Shown here: positions 33,685 through 42,692 of the stretch, piece after piece | Position numbering within the stretch: position 1 is the first letter of the stretch | Layout of the letters: the number at the start of each line of letters is the position of its first letter | Assembly: GCF_011759585.1 (NCBI RefSeq) | Contig: NZ_JAAOYV010000001.1 | Location: 1,524,768-1,588,767, forward strand | DNA: 64,000 bases | From: Frigoribacterium endophyticum | Lineage (GTDB): Bacteria > Actinomycetota > Actinomycetes > Actinomycetales > Microbacteriaceae | Direction of reading: 5' to 3' | Notes under the pieces: generated by a model | Seen by the model: only the letters and a program-made list of their open reading frames with translations | Databases searched by the model: none | What the model was told of the DNA's origin: nothing | Program-made: the position numbers and the translations under genes

Positions 33685-34752
33685 ATGACCCGCCACCGCA
33701 CCTCCCCCTCGCGCCGCACCCGCGCCTCCTTCGCGGCCCTCGGCATGACGGCCGTCGCGGCGCTGGCCCTCACGGGCTGCGTCGCCGGTGAGGACTCCGA
33801 CGGCGACGCCGCGGCCGCGGCCGGCGGCGACGCCAGCGCGAGCACCGCCGAGTGGAGCGCCGACACCCTCGACGTCGACTTCGCCACCTACAACCCGCTG
33901 AGCCTCATCGTGAAGGACCAGGGGTTCATCGAGGACGCCCTCGGCGACGACGTCACCGTCACCTGGACCCAGTCGGCCGGCTCCAACAAGGCCAACGAGC
34001 TGCTGCGCGCCGGGGCCGTCGACGTCGGCTCGACCGCCGGCTCGGCCGCGCTGCTCGCCCGCTCGAACGGCTCCCCCATCAAGACGATCGACATCTACTC
34101 GCAGCCCGAGTGGTCGGCGCTCGTCGTGCCCGGCGACAGCGCGATCACCGACGTCGCCGACCTCAAGGGCAAGACCGTCGCCGCGACGAAGGGCACCGAC
34201 CCCTACTTCTTCCTGCTGCAGGCGCTCGAGGCGAACGGCCTCAGCCCGCAGGACGTCACGGTGCAGAACCTCCAGCACGCCGACGGCCGCGCCGCCCTCG
34301 AGAACGGCAGCGTCGACGCCTGGGCCGGGCTCGACCCGATCATGGCCGCCAGCGAGGCGGAGTCGGGCACCAAGCTGCTCTACCGCAACGTCGACTTCAA
34401 CACCTACGGGTTCCTCAACGCGACCGAGTCGTTCCTCGACGAGTCGCCCGACCTCGCCCAGGTCGTCGTCGACGCCTACGAGGAGGCCCGCGCCTGGGCC
34501 GAGGAGAACCCGGAGCAGACCGCCGAGATCCTCGCCGGGGTCGCCAGCATCGACCCCGCCGTCGCGACGAGCGTGCTCCAGCGCACCCACTTCGACGTCG
34601 ACCCGGTGCCCGGCGACGACCAGCGCGCCGTGCTCGAGAAGGTCGCGCCGATCCTCGTCGAGTCGGGCGACGTCGCCTCCGAGGGAGCCGTCGACGACGC
34701 CCTCGACTCCCTCTTCGACGACACCTACGCGAAGGCCGCGACGGCGTCGTGA
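33685..34752 (+). CDS. ssuA: Substrate-binding lipoprotein of the ssu-like importer
   Basis: 355 residues from ATG 33685, with GGAG 8 bases upstream. A signal peptide ends in lipobox LALTGC. A short Ala/Gly/Asp-rich linker leads to the NMT1/SsuA-like periplasmic-binding fold: NPLSLIVKDQGFIEDAL, TWTQSAGSNKANELLRAGAVDVGST, GKTVAATKGTDPYFFLLQAL. The protein captures the substrate outside the membrane. Its stop overlaps the permease start by GTGA. Confidence 0.88.
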   Translation: MTRHRTSPSRRTRASFAALGMTAVAALALTGCVAGEDSDGDAAAAAGGDASASTAEWSADTLDVDFATYNPLSLIVKDQGFIEDALGDDVTVTWTQSAGSNKANELLRAGAVDVGSTAGSAALLARSNGSPIKTIDIYSQPEWSALVVPGDSAITDVADLKGKTVAATKGTDPYFFLLQALEANGLSPQDVTVQNLQHADGRAALENGSVDAWAGLDPIMAASEAESGTKLLYRNVDFNTYGFLNATESFLDESPDLAQVVVDAYEEARAWAEENPEQTAEILAGVASIDPAVATSVLQRTHFDVDPVPGDDQRAVLEKVAPILVESGDVASEGAVDDALDSLFDDTYAKAATAS

Positions 34753-35663
34753 CCGACCAGTCGCTCCCGGTCGACGGCCGCCGGGCCGAGTCGCACGCCG
34801 TCGTCGAGGCCGCGGCCGCGGACGCGCGCGCCGGCGCTGCTGCCGGGTCCGGTGCCGGGGCCCGGTCGGGCTCGCAGGAGTCGCGGGCCGGCACCCCCGC
34901 ACCGTCCCGCCCCCGGCGCCGCGGCCTGGCACTGCTCGGGGCGATCCTGCCCGTCGCCCTCGTGCTCGCGTGGGTGCTCGCCACCACGGTCGGCGACGTC
35001 CCGGCCTACAAGGTCCCCTCGCCGCTCGACGTCTGGACGGCGGGCGTGCAGCTCGCCGGCACCGGGCAGCTCGGCCAGTACGTCGCGATCTCGGTGCAGC
35101 GGGTGCTGATCGGCTTCGCGGTCGGCTCGGTCGTCGGCCTCGTGCTCGGCGCGGTGGTCGGGCTGTCGCGGGTCGGCGAGGCGCTGCTGGCGCCGTCGAT
35201 CGCCGCGGTGCGCGCGGTGCCGTCGCTGGCCTGGGTGCCGCTGCTCATCCTCTACCTCGGCATCGGCGAGGACTCGAAGATCACCCTGATCGCGATCGGT
35301 GCGGCCTTCCCCGTGTTCACCACGGTCGCCGGCTCGCTCCGGCACGTCGACCCCCACCTCGTGGAGGCGGGCCGCGCCTACGGCCTCGGCTCCGTCTCGC
35401 TCTTCGCCCGGGTGCAGCTGCCGGCCGTGCTGCCCTCGCTCGTGTCGGGCCTGCGGCTGGCGCTGGCGCAGTCGTGGCTCTTCCTCGTGGCGGCCGAGCT
35501 GATCGCGTCGTCCATGGGCCTCGGGTTCCTGCTCAGCGACTCGCAGGCGAACGGGCGCGTCGACCGGATGTTCCTCGCGATCATCTTGCTCGCCGTGCTC
35601 GGCACCCTCACCGACGCGGTGCTGAACCTCCTGCAGAAGGTGCTGCTCCGCCGCTGGCGCTAG
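34749..35663 (+). CDS. ssuC: Permease of the ssu-like importer
   Basis: 304 residues from GTG 34749, GTGA-coupled to the binding protein. After a 55-residue low-complexity hydrophilic N-terminus there are about six membrane helices. The EAA loop is HLVEAGRAYGLGSVSLFARVQLPAVLPSL, followed by GLRLALAQSWLFLVAAELIAS, typical of SsuC/TauC permeases. It ends in LLQKVLLRRWR. It completes the importer encoded by the two genes before it. Confidence 0.9.
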   Translation: MTDQSLPVDGRRAESHAVVEAAAADARAGAAAGSGAGARSGSQESRAGTPAPSRPRRRGLALLGAILPVALVLAWVLATTVGDVPAYKVPSPLDVWTAGVQLAGTGQLGQYVAISVQRVLIGFAVGSVVGLVLGAVVGLSRVGEALLAPSIAAVRAVPSLAWVPLLILYLGIGEDSKITLIAIGAAFPVFTTVAGSLRHVDPHLVEAGRAYGLGSVSLFARVQLPAVLPSLVSGLRLALAQSWLFLVAAELIASSMGLGFLLSDSQANGRVDRMFLAIILLAVLGTLTDAVLNLLQKVLLRRWR

Positions 35664-35775
35664 CCGCGCCTCCCGTGTTCCGCGCCCGCGCCTCCTGACC
35701 TTTCCCGGGCATCTATAGGATCAAGCGACCATCGACGACGACAGTCCAGGGGGACCACGTGGGATCAGTCGGCGC

Positions 35776-36285
35776 GTGAGCACGCTCAGCACCGCGCTCG
35801 CGTTGTCGCGCCTCCAGGCCGACAACGCTGCATGGAGTCTTTTGCGCTCAGACCGTGCCGCTGTCGCGATCGCCGTCCTCGACGCTCACCTCGGCGGCGC
35901 CCAGAGGCGGCTGACAGCCACGGACCTGTTCGAGCTGATCGATTCCGACCTCGATGACCTGCGTGATCACGGGTTCGACCTCCCGCGCAGCGGCCAGGCC
36001 TACTGCAGTGATTGGCGTGCCGCCGGCATCCTCATCCGCCGTCCCACGGACGAGACGCGGACCGAGACGTTCGAACTCTCGCCCGCCGCGTTCTCTGCGA
36101 TCCGTTACGTGCGGCAGCTGATCGAACCCCGCTCCACCGTGACCCAGTCACGACTCGCGACGATCGCGTCCGGCCTGGCCGATCTCGCGCGCGACACAGA
36201 TCCCGATGCGTCGAGTCGTCTGCGGTCGCTGCACGCGGAGCGCGCACGCCTCGATGCCGAGATCGCGAGCGTCAGCCGGGGGTGA
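35776..36285 (+). CDS. jetA: JetA N-terminal part (DUF3375), Jet locus 2, frame ends early
   Basis: 169 residues from GTG 35776 to TGA 36283-36285. It aligns with the N-terminal third of JetA of locus 1: ALALSRLQADNAAWSLLRSDRAAV for the winged helix, then SDWRAAGILIRRP, ELSPAAFSAIRYVRQLIEPRSTVTQSRLATIASGLADLA, and the coiled coil LHAERARLDAEIA. The frame stops right after a GGGGG run (36278-36282). With four G the frame would pass without a break into the next piece. So this is either a frameshifted gene, a sequencing error, or a deliberate split. A GTG at 35759 with a good ribosome site runs into a stop and is not used. Confidence 0.75.
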   Translation: MSTLSTALALSRLQADNAAWSLLRSDRAAVAIAVLDAHLGGAQRRLTATDLFELIDSDLDDLRDHGFDLPRSGQAYCSDWRAAGILIRRPTDETRTETFELSPAAFSAIRYVRQLIEPRSTVTQSRLATIASGLADLARDTDPDASSRLRSLHAERARLDAEIASVSRG

Positions 36286-36292
36286 AGTCTCC

Positions 36293-37267
36293 GTGGCAGC
36301 GCCCCGCGACGCCCGAGAGCGCGCTCGGGAGATCGTCGAGCTCGCACGGGAGCTGCCCGACGACTTCTCGCGGGTCCGTGCCGACCTCGAGTCGATGAAC
36401 CGAGAGCTGCGGCTCCGCATCATCGAGGACGACGACGCCCAAGCCCACGTTCTCGACGAGATCTTCCGCGGAGTCGACCTCCTCCAGGAATCGGATGCGG
36501 GGCGCAGTTTCGAGGGCTTCTACTCGATGGTCCTCGACCCTGAAGTGGCTGACGCCTTTCAGGGAAGCATCGATGCCGTCCTGGCCCGGTCCTTCGCGAG
36601 CGAGCTCAGCCTGGAGGAGCGTCGCTTCCTCCGCGGCCTGCTTCGCACCCTGCAGGAACGCAGCGGCGAGGTGAACGGCGTCATGTCGTCCTTCGCACGG
36701 GGGCTGCGCCGGTTCGTTCAGAGCCAGGAGTACCAACGGGACCGAGTGATCCGGCGGCTGCTCCGTGAGTCGATCGCCGCGGCGGGGCAGATCTCGCACC
36801 ATCTCAAGCCCTACGCGGACACAGGCCTGGAGCTGACGCGGACGTCCGTCGCTCTGAGGTCGATCAGCGCCCTCAGCCTGCACGACCCGTCGGCGCTCGA
36901 GACCACGGAGGCTGTCGTCGAGCACCGCGACGACGGTCCCGTCGTCGACCTAGCCATGCTGCGTCTCCTGGCGCGCGCGACCGAGATCGACCTCGACGAA
37001 CTGCGGACGAACGTCGATGAGACCGTCGACGCTCTCGGCCCGTCGACGCTCGGTGCCGTGCTCGATCGCCACCCGGCGACGCAGGGCGTCGCGAGCGTCG
37101 TCGGTCTCGTGATCCTGGCTGAGCGCCACGGCACCCGACAGGTCGAGCCCGGTTCTGACCCCGGGGCTGTGGTCGAGGTCGTCGAGTGGCCGATGGCGAA
37201 CGTCGACGACGAGCGCCGTCTCCGTGCCACTGTTCCCCTGTTCATCTTCACCGAGAGGATCCGATGA
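36293..37267 (+). CDS. jetA: JetA C-terminal part (DUF3375), Jet locus 2
   Basis: 324 residues if started at GTG 36293, which lies 7 bases after the stop of the first part and has GGGGGTGAAG as possible ribosome binding site; the frame itself is open from 36206. It continues the JetA alignment exactly: AREIVELARELPDDFSRVRADLE, RSFEGFYSMVLDPEVADAF (locus 1: GRAYRGFAQML), LSLEERRFLRGLLRTLQERSGEV and the winged-helix C-terminus. The stop overlaps jetB by ATGA. Translational coupling could supply both halves, or the two frames may be one gene. Confidence 0.75.
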   Translation: MAAPRDARERAREIVELARELPDDFSRVRADLESMNRELRLRIIEDDDAQAHVLDEIFRGVDLLQESDAGRSFEGFYSMVLDPEVADAFQGSIDAVLARSFASELSLEERRFLRGLLRTLQERSGEVNGVMSSFARGLRRFVQSQEYQRDRVIRRLLRESIAAAGQISHHLKPYADTGLELTRTSVALRSISALSLHDPSALETTEAVVEHRDDGPVVDLAMLRLLARATEIDLDELRTNVDETVDALGPSTLGAVLDRHPATQGVASVVGLVILAERHGTRQVEPGSDPGAVVEVVEWPMANVDDERRLRATVPLFIFTERIR

Positions 37268-37914
37268 GCCACGAGATGCCGATCGAGCCACAGAGCGAGG
37301 TCGACGGCGAGGTCCAGACCGAGGCCGAAGGGCTCTGGGAAGACGACCTCGGCACCCTTCCCGACTCCTCCCGGCGCGCGCTCCTGCACTTGATCCGGGG
37401 CCCGTACCTCTCGTTCCGCCTGCACGCGCAACTCTGGTCGGCGCTGTTGCGGGACGAGACCGCGATCCGCACGCGGCTCAACGAGCTGTTCCTCGAGCTG
37501 ATCGTGGACCTCGCCGGCGAGGTGGCGTTCGTGCGGAACGTCCAGATCGACGGAGAGGACAGCTTCCCCAAGACCGTCCGCAGTGCGCCTCTGACCTTTT
37601 TGGACACGGGGATGCTGCTGGTCCTGCGTCAGCTGCTGCTGGACGGTGACGGCTCGGAGCGCGTCATCATCGGCCGAGAAGACGTCGACGAACAGCTCGA
37701 GCCCTATCGTGACGCGGCGGCGTCCGACCCTGCCGCCTTCACCAGGAGACTGAACGCCTCGTGGACCAACATGAAGAAGTTCGGCGTGATCGTCGACGCT
37801 GAGTCGGAGGAGCGGGTCGAGATATCGCCCGTGCTTCGTTTGGTGTTCGGGCCAGAGGAGATCGCGGCTGTTCGTGACGAGTACCGCCGCATCGCCGAGA
37901 AGGGCCGCTCGTGA
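37264..37914 (+). CDS. jetB: JetB / MksE-like subunit (DUF4194), Jet locus 2
   Basis: 216 residues from ATG 37264, overlapping jetA (ATGA) and jetC (GTGA). The core reads SRRALLHLIRGPYLSFRLHAQLWSALLRDE, then RTRLNELFLELIVDLAGEVAFVRNV, and RQLLLDGDGSERVIIGREDVDEQLEPY, matching the JetB of locus 1 without its acidic tails. It should form the MukE-like part of the complex. Confidence 0.88.
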   Translation: MSHEMPIEPQSEVDGEVQTEAEGLWEDDLGTLPDSSRRALLHLIRGPYLSFRLHAQLWSALLRDETAIRTRLNELFLELIVDLAGEVAFVRNVQIDGEDSFPKTVRSAPLTFLDTGMLLVLRQLLLDGDGSERVIIGREDVDEQLEPYRDAAASDPAAFTRRLNASWTNMKKFGVIVDAESEERVEISPVLRLVFGPEEIAAVRDEYRRIAEKGRS

Positions 37915-40900
37915 CCGCCACCACCGACTCGTCATCGCTGCCGCCTCTGCTGCTCGACATCGACGACCCACACCCGGCCCAGTGGCGTCTGGCTCGGGTC
38001 GATGTCGTCAACTGGGGCACCTTCACCGGTCTGCACCGCGTGGCCATCGCGCGCAAGGGGCACTTGATCACCGGGCATTCCGGCTCGGGCAAGTCCTCGC
38101 TGCTCGACGCCATCTCCACCGTCATGACTCCTCCGAAGCTGCTCCGGTTCAACGCCGCCGCGCAAGAGGTCTCGGCGAAGTCGGAAGACAGGAGTGTGCT
38201 GAGCTACGTCCGAGGTGCCTGGAGTCGTCACACCGACGAGGAAACCGGCGACGGCGTCAGCCAGTTCCTCCGTTCCGGTGCGACGTGGAGCGGCGTCCTG
38301 CTCCGCTTCGAAGGCGGGGCGGATCGTCCCGCCGTCAACCTCCTCCGCCTGTTCCACGTCCGACGCGGCAGCACCGCGAACGCTGACGTCAAGCAGCTCA
38401 ACGTCATCGTGCGTGGCGATGTGGAGCTCCTCGACTTCGAGGACCACGTCCGGAACGGCATCGAGACGCGCAAGATCAAGGCGGCATGGCAGGACGCCAC
38501 CGTCACCGACCAGCACTCAGTCTTCGCGGCACGTTTCGCCAAGCTCCTGGGCATCGGCGACGGACGTGACACCGAGAACGCCCTGCAACTGCTGCACAAG
38601 ACGCAGGCGGCCAAGAACCTCGGCAGCCTCGACAACCTGTTCCGCAGCTTCATGCTGGAGACGCCCGGCACGTTCGCACTCGCCGACACAGCCGTCGACC
38701 AGTTCGGCTCGCTCGCCGAGGCACACCGTCTCGTCGTCGAGGCGCGTCGCCAAGCTGACCACCTCCGACGACTGAGCGTCCCGGCCGAGCAGTACACCAC
38801 GGCTAAGGAAGCGGCGAACTCAGCCGATGCACTGCTGGCCGTCATCGAAGACTTCCGAGACCGACGCCTCCTCGAGATTGACCGCGACGACAGGGAGCGC
38901 GTCCGGGTGGACCGGGTTCGTGCCGCAGCAGCCCTGCAGTCAGCGGACGAGGCCGCACAGCGAGCGCGGAACGAAGCCGACTCGGCCCGCCTCCGTGTCC
39001 GTCAGGCAGGAGGCGCGGATCTCGACGCGCAGACAGAGCGCGTCGCCCACGCCAGGGCAGCCGCAGAGCGCGTGGCCGACTTCCGGGGGCGGCAGTCGGC
39101 ACTGCTCGCTGACGTCGGTGTCGAGATGCCGACGACCGCTGAGCAGTTCGAGCAGTTGCGGACGACGGCGAGACGCGACACGGACGCTCTCACGGCGGGG
39201 CAGTCGAGCCTCCGCGACACGGAGGTGGCTCTGCACGACGACCGCGCGGCGGCCAGCGGGAGACTCCGCGAGATAGATCTGGCGATCGATGCTGTCCGCG
39301 GGCGAAGCTCCAACATCGCGCATCCCCTCATCCGCGCGCGGACGGCGATCGCTTCCGCCATGGGCGTGCCGGAGGAGACGTTCCAGTTCGCCGGCGAGCT
39401 CCTCGACGTAGCCCCCCGGTACGCGGAGTGGACGGGCGCCATCGAGCGTGTACTCCGCCCCCTGGCCCCCACCCTCCTCGTTCGAGACGAGTACATGGAC
39501 GACTTCGTCGCAGTCGTCGATGGGCTGCACCTGGGGACGCGTCTCGTCTACGAGAGCATCCCTGCCAGGTCCGAATCGCCTCGTGCGGTGCGGTCGCTCC
39601 GATCCCTCGTGAACCGCGTGCACGTCGTGGCGGGTCTCGACGAGGCCATGGCGGGCTGGCTCGCTCACCGCCTGGCCGACCGATTCGACTACGACTGCGT
39701 CGACGACGCCCACGAACTCCGCGCAACCCCCCGGGGCGTCACCCGCGCGGGCCAGGTCAAGCACGGCGCGCGGCGCTTCGAGAAGGATGACCGCCACCGG
39801 CTCGACGATCGCCGGGAGTGGATGCTCGGCTCGGACAACTCGGCGAAGCTCGACGCACTCTTAGCCGATCGCGGTGCAGAACAAGGGGCACTTGAACGCG
39901 CCAACGCTGCACTCGAGCGGCTGACCGTCGAGCGCCGCGCCACCGACCGGCGCATCGCGGCTCTGGCGGCCCTCGACGTTGTCCCGTGGTCGGCGCTCGA
40001 CGTCGACGCCGCGAAGGCCGCGGCGGACGCCGAAGCGGCCCAGCTCAGCCGACTGGCTGAGGGAAACGCCGACCTGAGAGCGGCGCAGCGACTCGCCGAC
40101 GAGGCGGCGGGACGCGAGGGTGCGGCATCGTCACACCTTCGTAGCGCGGCCGCCGCGGTCGACCGGCTCGACGATGCGCTCGGCACGCTCGAGGCGCACA
40201 TCGCGAAACTCGCCCCGCTCGAGCAGCAGTGGACGATCGGCGATGCCGAGGCCGACGCCCTCGAGGAGAGGTTCCGTGCGCGGTCGCGGTCGCGAGGACG
40301 CGACCAGGTGTTCGAGAGCGCCGCGGCCGTTCAGAAGCAGCTCATCTCTGATCGCCGGGCGGCCGAGGACGAACTGCACCGAGCCTCCCGCGCCTTCGAG
40401 CACCTGGCTATGGAGTTCCGTCGCCTCTGGCCCGCGTTGGCGGCCGACGTCACCGAGTCGATCGCCGACAGAGAGGCCTACGCAGCCATCCATCAGCAGA
40501 TCGTGTCGTCCGGGCTGCCGCGGCACGAGAGCCGGTTCTTCGACCTGCTCCGTCGGCAGAGTCAGCAGCTGACGGGCGAGCTCCTCAACGAGATCAGGAC
40601 CGCACGCCAGGCTGTGGCGGCACGCATCGAGCCGATCAACGCGTCGCTCCTTCGGTCGGCCTTCGACACGGACAGGTTCCTGCAGATCCAGGTGCGCGAC
40701 CGGAAGTCGGACGAGGTCAAGGAGTTCATGTCGGACCTCCAGGCCATCTCGGCCGGGACCTGGCAGGAGGACGACGCGCGCGGCGCGGAGAAACGCTTCG
40801 CGCTGTTGCAGAAGGTGATGGAGCGCCTCGGCACGGAAGCCGATCGCGGGTGGCGGCGGCGCTGCCTGGACACCCGCGAGCACGTGGTCTTCGTCGGCGT

Positions 40901-41270
40901 GGAGCAGGACCCCGACGGAGTCGAGACGAACCGTCACGATTCTGGCGCGGCTCTCTCCGGAGGCCAGCGACAGAAACTCGTGATCTTCTGCCTCGCCGCT
41001 GCGCTCCGCTACCAGCTGACCGACGCGGACGAGTTCGTCGCGCCCTACGGCACCATTGTGCTCGATGAGGCCTTCGACAAGGCCGACAGCGAATTCACCC
41101 GCATGGCCATGGACGTGTTCACCGAGTTCGGGTTCCACATGGTGCTCGCCACGCCCCTCAAGCTGCTGCAGACCCTCGAGCGCTACGTCGGTGGCTTGTC
41201 GCTCGTGTCTTGCCAGGACCACAAGGACTCTCGTGCGGCGACGCTCTCGTTCGACGAGGTGCCGTCGTGA
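37911..41270 (+). CDS. jetC: JetC / MksB-like SMC ATPase, Jet locus 2
   Basis: 1119 residues from GTG 37911. The N-terminal head has VVNWGTFTGLHRVAIARKG and Walker A GHSGSGKSS near residue 58. Long coiled coils fill the middle, with a hinge-like region around residues 480-600 (FAGELLDVAPRYAEWTGAIERV, equivalent to FEVATEHRDWTTAIERV in locus 1). The C-terminal head has ALSGGQRQKLVIFCLAAALRY near 1015 and Walker B IVLDEAFDKAD near 1049. It is the ATP-driven loop-extruding motor that lets Wadjet recognise small circular DNA. Confidence 0.92.
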   Translation: MTATTDSSSLPPLLLDIDDPHPAQWRLARVDVVNWGTFTGLHRVAIARKGHLITGHSGSGKSSLLDAISTVMTPPKLLRFNAAAQEVSAKSEDRSVLSYVRGAWSRHTDEETGDGVSQFLRSGATWSGVLLRFEGGADRPAVNLLRLFHVRRGSTANADVKQLNVIVRGDVELLDFEDHVRNGIETRKIKAAWQDATVTDQHSVFAARFAKLLGIGDGRDTENALQLLHKTQAAKNLGSLDNLFRSFMLETPGTFALADTAVDQFGSLAEAHRLVVEARRQADHLRRLSVPAEQYTTAKEAANSADALLAVIEDFRDRRLLEIDRDDRERVRVDRVRAAAALQSADEAAQRARNEADSARLRVRQAGGADLDAQTERVAHARAAAERVADFRGRQSALLADVGVEMPTTAEQFEQLRTTARRDTDALTAGQSSLRDTEVALHDDRAAASGRLREIDLAIDAVRGRSSNIAHPLIRARTAIASAMGVPEETFQFAGELLDVAPRYAEWTGAIERVLRPLAPTLLVRDEYMDDFVAVVDGLHLGTRLVYESIPARSESPRAVRSLRSLVNRVHVVAGLDEAMAGWLAHRLADRFDYDCVDDAHELRATPRGVTRAGQVKHGARRFEKDDRHRLDDRREWMLGSDNSAKLDALLADRGAEQGALERANAALERLTVERRATDRRIAALAALDVVPWSALDVDAAKAAADAEAAQLSRLAEGNADLRAAQRLADEAAGREGAASSHLRSAAAAVDRLDDALGTLEAHIAKLAPLEQQWTIGDAEADALEERFRARSRSRGRDQVFESAAAVQKQLISDRRAAEDELHRASRAFEHLAMEFRRLWPALAADVTESIADREAYAAIHQQIVSSGLPRHESRFFDLLRRQSQQLTGELLNEIRTARQAVAARIEPINASLLRSAFDTDRFLQIQVRDRKSDEVKEFMSDLQAISAGTWQEDDARGAEKRFALLQKVMERLGTEADRGWRRRCLDTREHVVFVGVEQDPDGVETNRHDSGAALSGGQRQKLVIFCLAAALRYQLTDADEFVAPYGTIVLDEAFDKADSEFTRMAMDVFTEFGFHMVLATPLKLLQTLERYVGGLSLVSCQDHKDSRAATLSFDEVPS

Positions 41271-42415
41271 GCGCCGCGCGGTCGATGCTGGGGCCGTCCG
41301 AGGTGCGCGCAGCCGCTGCGGCCAAGTACGCCCGTGAGGCCCGGACGTGGGCGTCGGACCCGACCGCGTCGCCTAGACTCGACGTGCTGCTTCACCCCCC
41401 GACGCAGGCGACGGCGCTGCGTGCGGGAGCCGAGGCGCCGGCCTGGGCTCGTTCGTGGCGGGATCCCGGCTTCGCCGCCGATGTGCTTTGGGAGCCACGG
41501 AGCTGGGCGAGCCTGGGACCTCAGCAGGTCCCCGTCAGGTGCGTGATCGATGGCGCCGAGGTGATCGCCGCAGCAGCCGGGAAGATCAGCGAGTGGCAGC
41601 TGCTGCGGGACCGTGCTGACACTCTCCGCGAGCGCTGGGCCGGACGCGGAGCCGACGATGCGCTGGCCTCTGTCATCCGCACCGAGGCACCCCGCCTGGT
41701 CGGCCTCACACCGCTCGACTTCGAGCTCCTGCTCGGCGTGCTCGAGTGGGTCGCGGCACATCCTGCGTCCGGCCTCTACCTCCGCCAGCTGCCCATCCAC
41801 GGGATCCATACGAAGTGGATCGAATCGCACCGTCGCCTGGTGTTCGCCCTGGCTGAGGTCGTGACGGGCCAGAGGGGGCTGGGCCTGAATTCGAGCCCGT
41901 CCCTCATCCGACTCCGAGTACTCGACCCGCTCCTTCGCCCTTCCGGCATCAGCGACCTCGCCCTCCCCGCGGCTGACCTCGCGACCTGGGCACCCATGCC
42001 GACCACGGTCTTCGTCTTCGAGAACCTCGAGACAGTCCTGGCGATGCCCGACGTTCCCGGTGCGGTCGTCGTGCACGGCAGCGGCTACGCCGTCGACCGC
42101 CTCGCGTCGGTGCCGTGGATCAGGTCGTCTCGCATCGTGTACTGGGGCGACCTCGACAGTCACGGCTTCGCAATCCTCAACACGCTCAGAAGAGATTGCG
42201 GCAACGTCCAATCAGTTCTGATGGACGAGGCCACAATCGACGCCCACACGGATCTGATCGGTCACGAAGCGAGCCCCCACCGGGGGGCCTTGACCCGGTT
42301 GACCTCGAGTGAATCATCGGCCTTACGTCGGCTCGTCACCGGAGGCGATCTCAGGCTCGAACAGGAACGGGTCGATTGGACCTTCGCGATCGCCGCATTG
42401 CTGACTACGGTCTGA
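41267..42415 (+). CDS. jetD: JetD nuclease subunit (DUF3322/DUF2220)
   Basis: 382 residues from GTG 41267, overlapping jetC by GTGA. The N-terminal half is DUF3322-like (RAAAAAKYAREARTWAS). The C-terminal half is the Toprim-type DUF2220 domain: the Glu in VFVFENLETVLA (near residue 250) and the acidic pair in VYWGDLDSHGFAIL (near residue 294), then LTSSESSALRRLV and LEQERVDWTFA near the end. JetD (MksG) cleaves circular plasmid DNA held by the SMC complex, in a way related to topoisomerase VI. It is the only jetD in the window. Confidence 0.9.
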   Translation: MSAARSMLGPSEVRAAAAAKYAREARTWASDPTASPRLDVLLHPPTQATALRAGAEAPAWARSWRDPGFAADVLWEPRSWASLGPQQVPVRCVIDGAEVIAAAAGKISEWQLLRDRADTLRERWAGRGADDALASVIRTEAPRLVGLTPLDFELLLGVLEWVAAHPASGLYLRQLPIHGIHTKWIESHRRLVFALAEVVTGQRGLGLNSSPSLIRLRVLDPLLRPSGISDLALPAADLATWAPMPTTVFVFENLETVLAMPDVPGAVVVHGSGYAVDRLASVPWIRSSRIVYWGDLDSHGFAILNTLRRDCGNVQSVLMDEATIDAHTDLIGHEASPHRGALTRLTSSESSALRRLVTGGDLRLEQERVDWTFAIAALLTTV

Positions 42416-42634
42416 CGACGTCGGTCCGATCAACGTCCTGCCTGGGGTTTCGCCCTGCGGACGCGCCTCCCGTATGTGTGTGCGTATGCCCGTCGAACCT
42501 AGCTTCGGACATTGAACCCCGGCACTCCCGGATGCTTTGTCCGGAACGAGGTTCATCGGCAGGGCACCCCGTCGCCCCACAGCCCTGGACCTCCCACAGC
42601 CGCGCCCCGCACCCCGCACCCCCAGCGCCGAACC

Positions 42635-42692
42635 AACCCCCGACTGATTGAACGACCACGTCTTGCAGTGGTTTACGGATCAGTCGGTGGTT
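42635..42692. repeat. Palindromic repeat element, copy 2
   Basis: Arms 42635-42660 and 42667-42692 follow the same plan as copy 1 (outer CCGACTGAT / ATCAGTCGGTGGTT, inner GACCACG / AGTGGT, 6-base loop) but have more mismatches between the arms. It lies after jetD. The right arm supplies the last codons (STTD) and stop of the membrane-protein gene on the minus strand. Confidence 0.75.

Noticed and set aside
35765..35773. Partial match to the palindrome arm (GATCAGTCGG) upstream of jetA in locus 2
   Set aside because: Only about ten bases match and there is no second arm, so chance similarity is more likely than a third copy.
35759..35779. GTG 35759 as the start of jetA in locus 2
   Set aside because: It has a good ribosome binding site (AGGGGG) but reads into TGA after six codons; GTG 35776 opens the frame that matches JetA.
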